In this document: piece by piece, positions 12,317 to 12,962 of the stretch
Layout of the letters: every line of letters starts with the position of its first letter
How positions within the stretch are numbered: the first letter of the stretch is position 1
From: Lachnospiraceae bacterium
Lineage (GTDB): Bacteria; Bacillota_A; Clostridia; Lachnospirales; Lachnospiraceae
Assembly: GCA_017960415.1 (NCBI GenBank)
Contig: JAGCZE010000498.1
Location: forward strand, 1-12,962
Direction: 5' to 3'
Length of the DNA: 12,962 bases
The notes under the pieces: generated by a model
Seen by the model: the letters and a program-made list of their open reading frames with translations, nothing else
Told to the model about the DNA's origin: nothing
Databases searched by the model: none
Made by a program: the position numbers and the translations under genes

Positions 12317-12742
12317 TCACCGGCTTTTCTTTTCACAATCGCTGCAGATCCCGTAAAGCACCGTTCTCATCGGATTCAGCCTGAATTCATGTTCATCCTT
12401 CAGATGCCCCTGCATCTCTTCAAGCTCTTCGCAATGGAGGTGTATGAGCTTTCCGCATTTTTCGCATTTGCAATGAAAGCAAACATCCTTGTCATGATCG
12501 GCGTCTCCGGCAACATACTCAAAACACGCCGGAGTATTGGCATCTATCACATATTTTGTGACGATCCCCTCATCTACCATCTTTTCAAGCTGCCGGTAAA
12601 TTGTCGCGACCCCGATGGTGGCACCCTTTTTCTCAAAATAAGCCCGGATATCATTCACGGTAATATGCTCGCCCTGAACCGAGATCAGGTATTCCAGAAG
12701 TTCTTCGCGCTGCTTTGTTTTATACATGCTTTTATTGTTCAC
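12317..12742 (-). CDS. zur: Fur-family metalloregulator, probably Zur
   Basis: Cytoplasmic DNA-binding repressor, 141 residues. A winged-helix domain occupies about 1-80; its recognition helix is in ATIGVATIYRQLEKMVDEGIV (41-61). The dimerisation and metal domain follows, with the structural zinc site formed by C93-x2-C96 and C133-x2-C136. Possible regulatory ligands are H90, H101/H103, E105/E106 and H118. It begins with GTG at 12742, with GGAGG 8 bases upstream; the ATG five codons later is too far from that site. Being first in an operon with znuA, znuC and znuB favours zinc over iron or peroxide sensing, although PerR and Fur share the fold. Two Fur-type boxes at its promoter indicate autoregulation together with the transporter. 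It ends 103 bp before the znuA start. Confidence 0.88.
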   Translation of the reverse strand: MNNKSMYKTKQREELLEYLISVQGEHITVNDIRAYFEKKGATIGVATIYRQLEKMVDEGIVTKYVIDANTPACFEYVAGDADHDKDVCFHCKCEKCGKLIHLHCEELEEMQGHLKDEHEFRLNPMRTVLYGICSDCEKKSR

Positions 12743-12763
12743 AGGAATATCCTCCGTAAAAAA

Positions 12764-12802
12764 TGAGAACCGTTATCATTTTTAATTTGATAACAGTTCT
12801 CA
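12764..12802 (-). promoter_or_regulatory. Double Fur/Zur-type operator (two 7-1-7 boxes in inverted arrangement)
   Basis: TGAGAACCGTTATCA (12764-12778) and TGATAACAGTTCTCA (12788-12802) are each a 7-1-7 inverted repeat with one mismatch. They are also reverse complements of each other except at the centre base. The spacer is 9 bases, so box centres are 24 bp apart. Box two abuts the -10 element and covers the transcription start. Two dimers on the same DNA face region would block RNA polymerase. On the minus strand the whole structure is followed by TTTTTT, so in read-through RNA it also folds as a 15-bp terminator-like hairpin. Confidence 0.8.
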
Positions 12803-12831
12803 ATTTTAGTCTCATTATTCTATTTTGTCAA
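12803..12831 (-). promoter_or_regulatory. Sigma-A promoter of the zur-znu operon
   Basis: On the minus strand a perfect TTGACA (12826-12831) is followed after 17 bases by TAAAAT (12803-12808). The start would be near 12796, inside operator box two, leaving a leader of about 54 nt before the GTG. This is the best promoter match in the window. Confidence 0.8.
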
Positions 12832-12840
12832 GCATAATTC

Positions 12841-12860
12841 CGAAAAATTCTGCTTTTTCG
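12841..12860 (-). terminator. Possible weak hairpin after the right-edge gene
   Basis: CGAAAAA-6 nt-TTTTTCG gives a 7-bp AT-rich stem between the stop of the partial gene at the right edge and the zur promoter. There is no long U-run after it. The double operator further downstream, with its T6, may be the better terminator for incoming transcription. Confidence 0.25.
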
Positions 12861-12870
12861 CGGCATTTAC

Positions 12871-12962
12871 TCACTGTACGGCTTCATTTGTGTTATTTCG
12901 GGAACTACCCTGCCTGTCGTCCCTGTTCCTGCCCGGAAATCCTCCGAAACCGCTGTTTTCCT
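12871..12962 (-). CDS. Possible 3' end of a gene cut by the window edge
   Basis: The minus strand stays open from the right edge to TGA at 12871-12873 and encodes 29 complete codons, including GFGGFPGRNRDDRQGSS and ending NEAVQ. The Gly/Arg/Asp-rich composition resembles a disordered tail. It points into the zur promoter region in the same direction as all other genes here. There is too little sequence to assign a family or to exclude chance. Confidence 0.3.
   Translation of the reverse strand, partial: ENSGFGGFPGRNRDDRQGSSRNNTNEAVQ

Noticed and set aside
12214..12336. N-terminal extension of the ZnuA frame starting at GTG 12336
   Set aside because: It overlaps the regulator gene, is lysine-rich, and would put about 40 residues in front of a complete lipoprotein signal peptide.

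Overview
The window reads as a chromosomal segment from a Gram-positive anaerobe of the class Clostridia, probably Lachnospirales-like. The basis is Shine-Dalgarno-led genes with sigma-A type promoters, a lipoprotein metal-binding protein, a membrane-anchored surface type I pullulanase, a Fur-family regulator with a 7-1-7 operator, and the YqeB/YqeC accessory set of selenium-dependent molybdenum hydroxylases (SDMH), which is typical of clostridia. Base composition looks mid-range. No tRNA, rRNA, insertion sequence, prophage gene or CRISPR array was seen.

Layout, left to right. (1) 33-3856, minus strand: a promoter, a cytoplasmic alpha/beta-hydrolase esterase, and a large surface pullulanase, probably one operon, with a GC-rich hairpin over the pullulanase ribosome binding site. 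(2) 3863-5205, minus strand: a degenerate EAL-HDOD signalling protein. (3) 5199-6207, plus strand: a TrmH/SpoU-family RNA methyltransferase. Its promoter is divergent from that of the EAL-HDOD gene, and the two share overlapping -35 boxes. A 13-bp perfect hairpin ends it and faces the convergent cluster on the other side. (4) 6258-9416, minus strand: a DUF523 (TudS-like) Fe-S protein, then YqeC, then a YqeB-MocA fusion, i.e. accessory functions for making the selenium/molybdenum cofactor of SDMH enzymes. (5) 9502-12831, minus strand: a Zur-like Fur regulator, a ZnuA-type binding lipoprotein, a ZnuC-type ATPase and a ZnuB-type permease. This operon has a strong consensus promoter and a double Fur-type operator. 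(6) The last ~90 bases may hold the 3' end of a further minus-strand gene.

How they work together: zur-znuACB looks like a self-regulated zinc uptake operon. The three cofactor genes follow on the same strand with small gaps and no visible terminator, so read-through from the metal operon is possible. The hydroxylase itself and the selenium genes selD/selA/selB are not in the window.

The most unusual property of the window is the density of short tandem repeats inside the cofactor and zinc genes. There are at least five coding arrays with periods of 12, 15, 18, 33 and 33 bp (all multiples of three, all in positions that look like insertions into the family fold). A further 15-bp repeat lies at the znuA start, and there is a 23-24 bp array after the znuA stop codon. 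The most striking array gives YqeB five 11-residue units, each with one cysteine at the same position.
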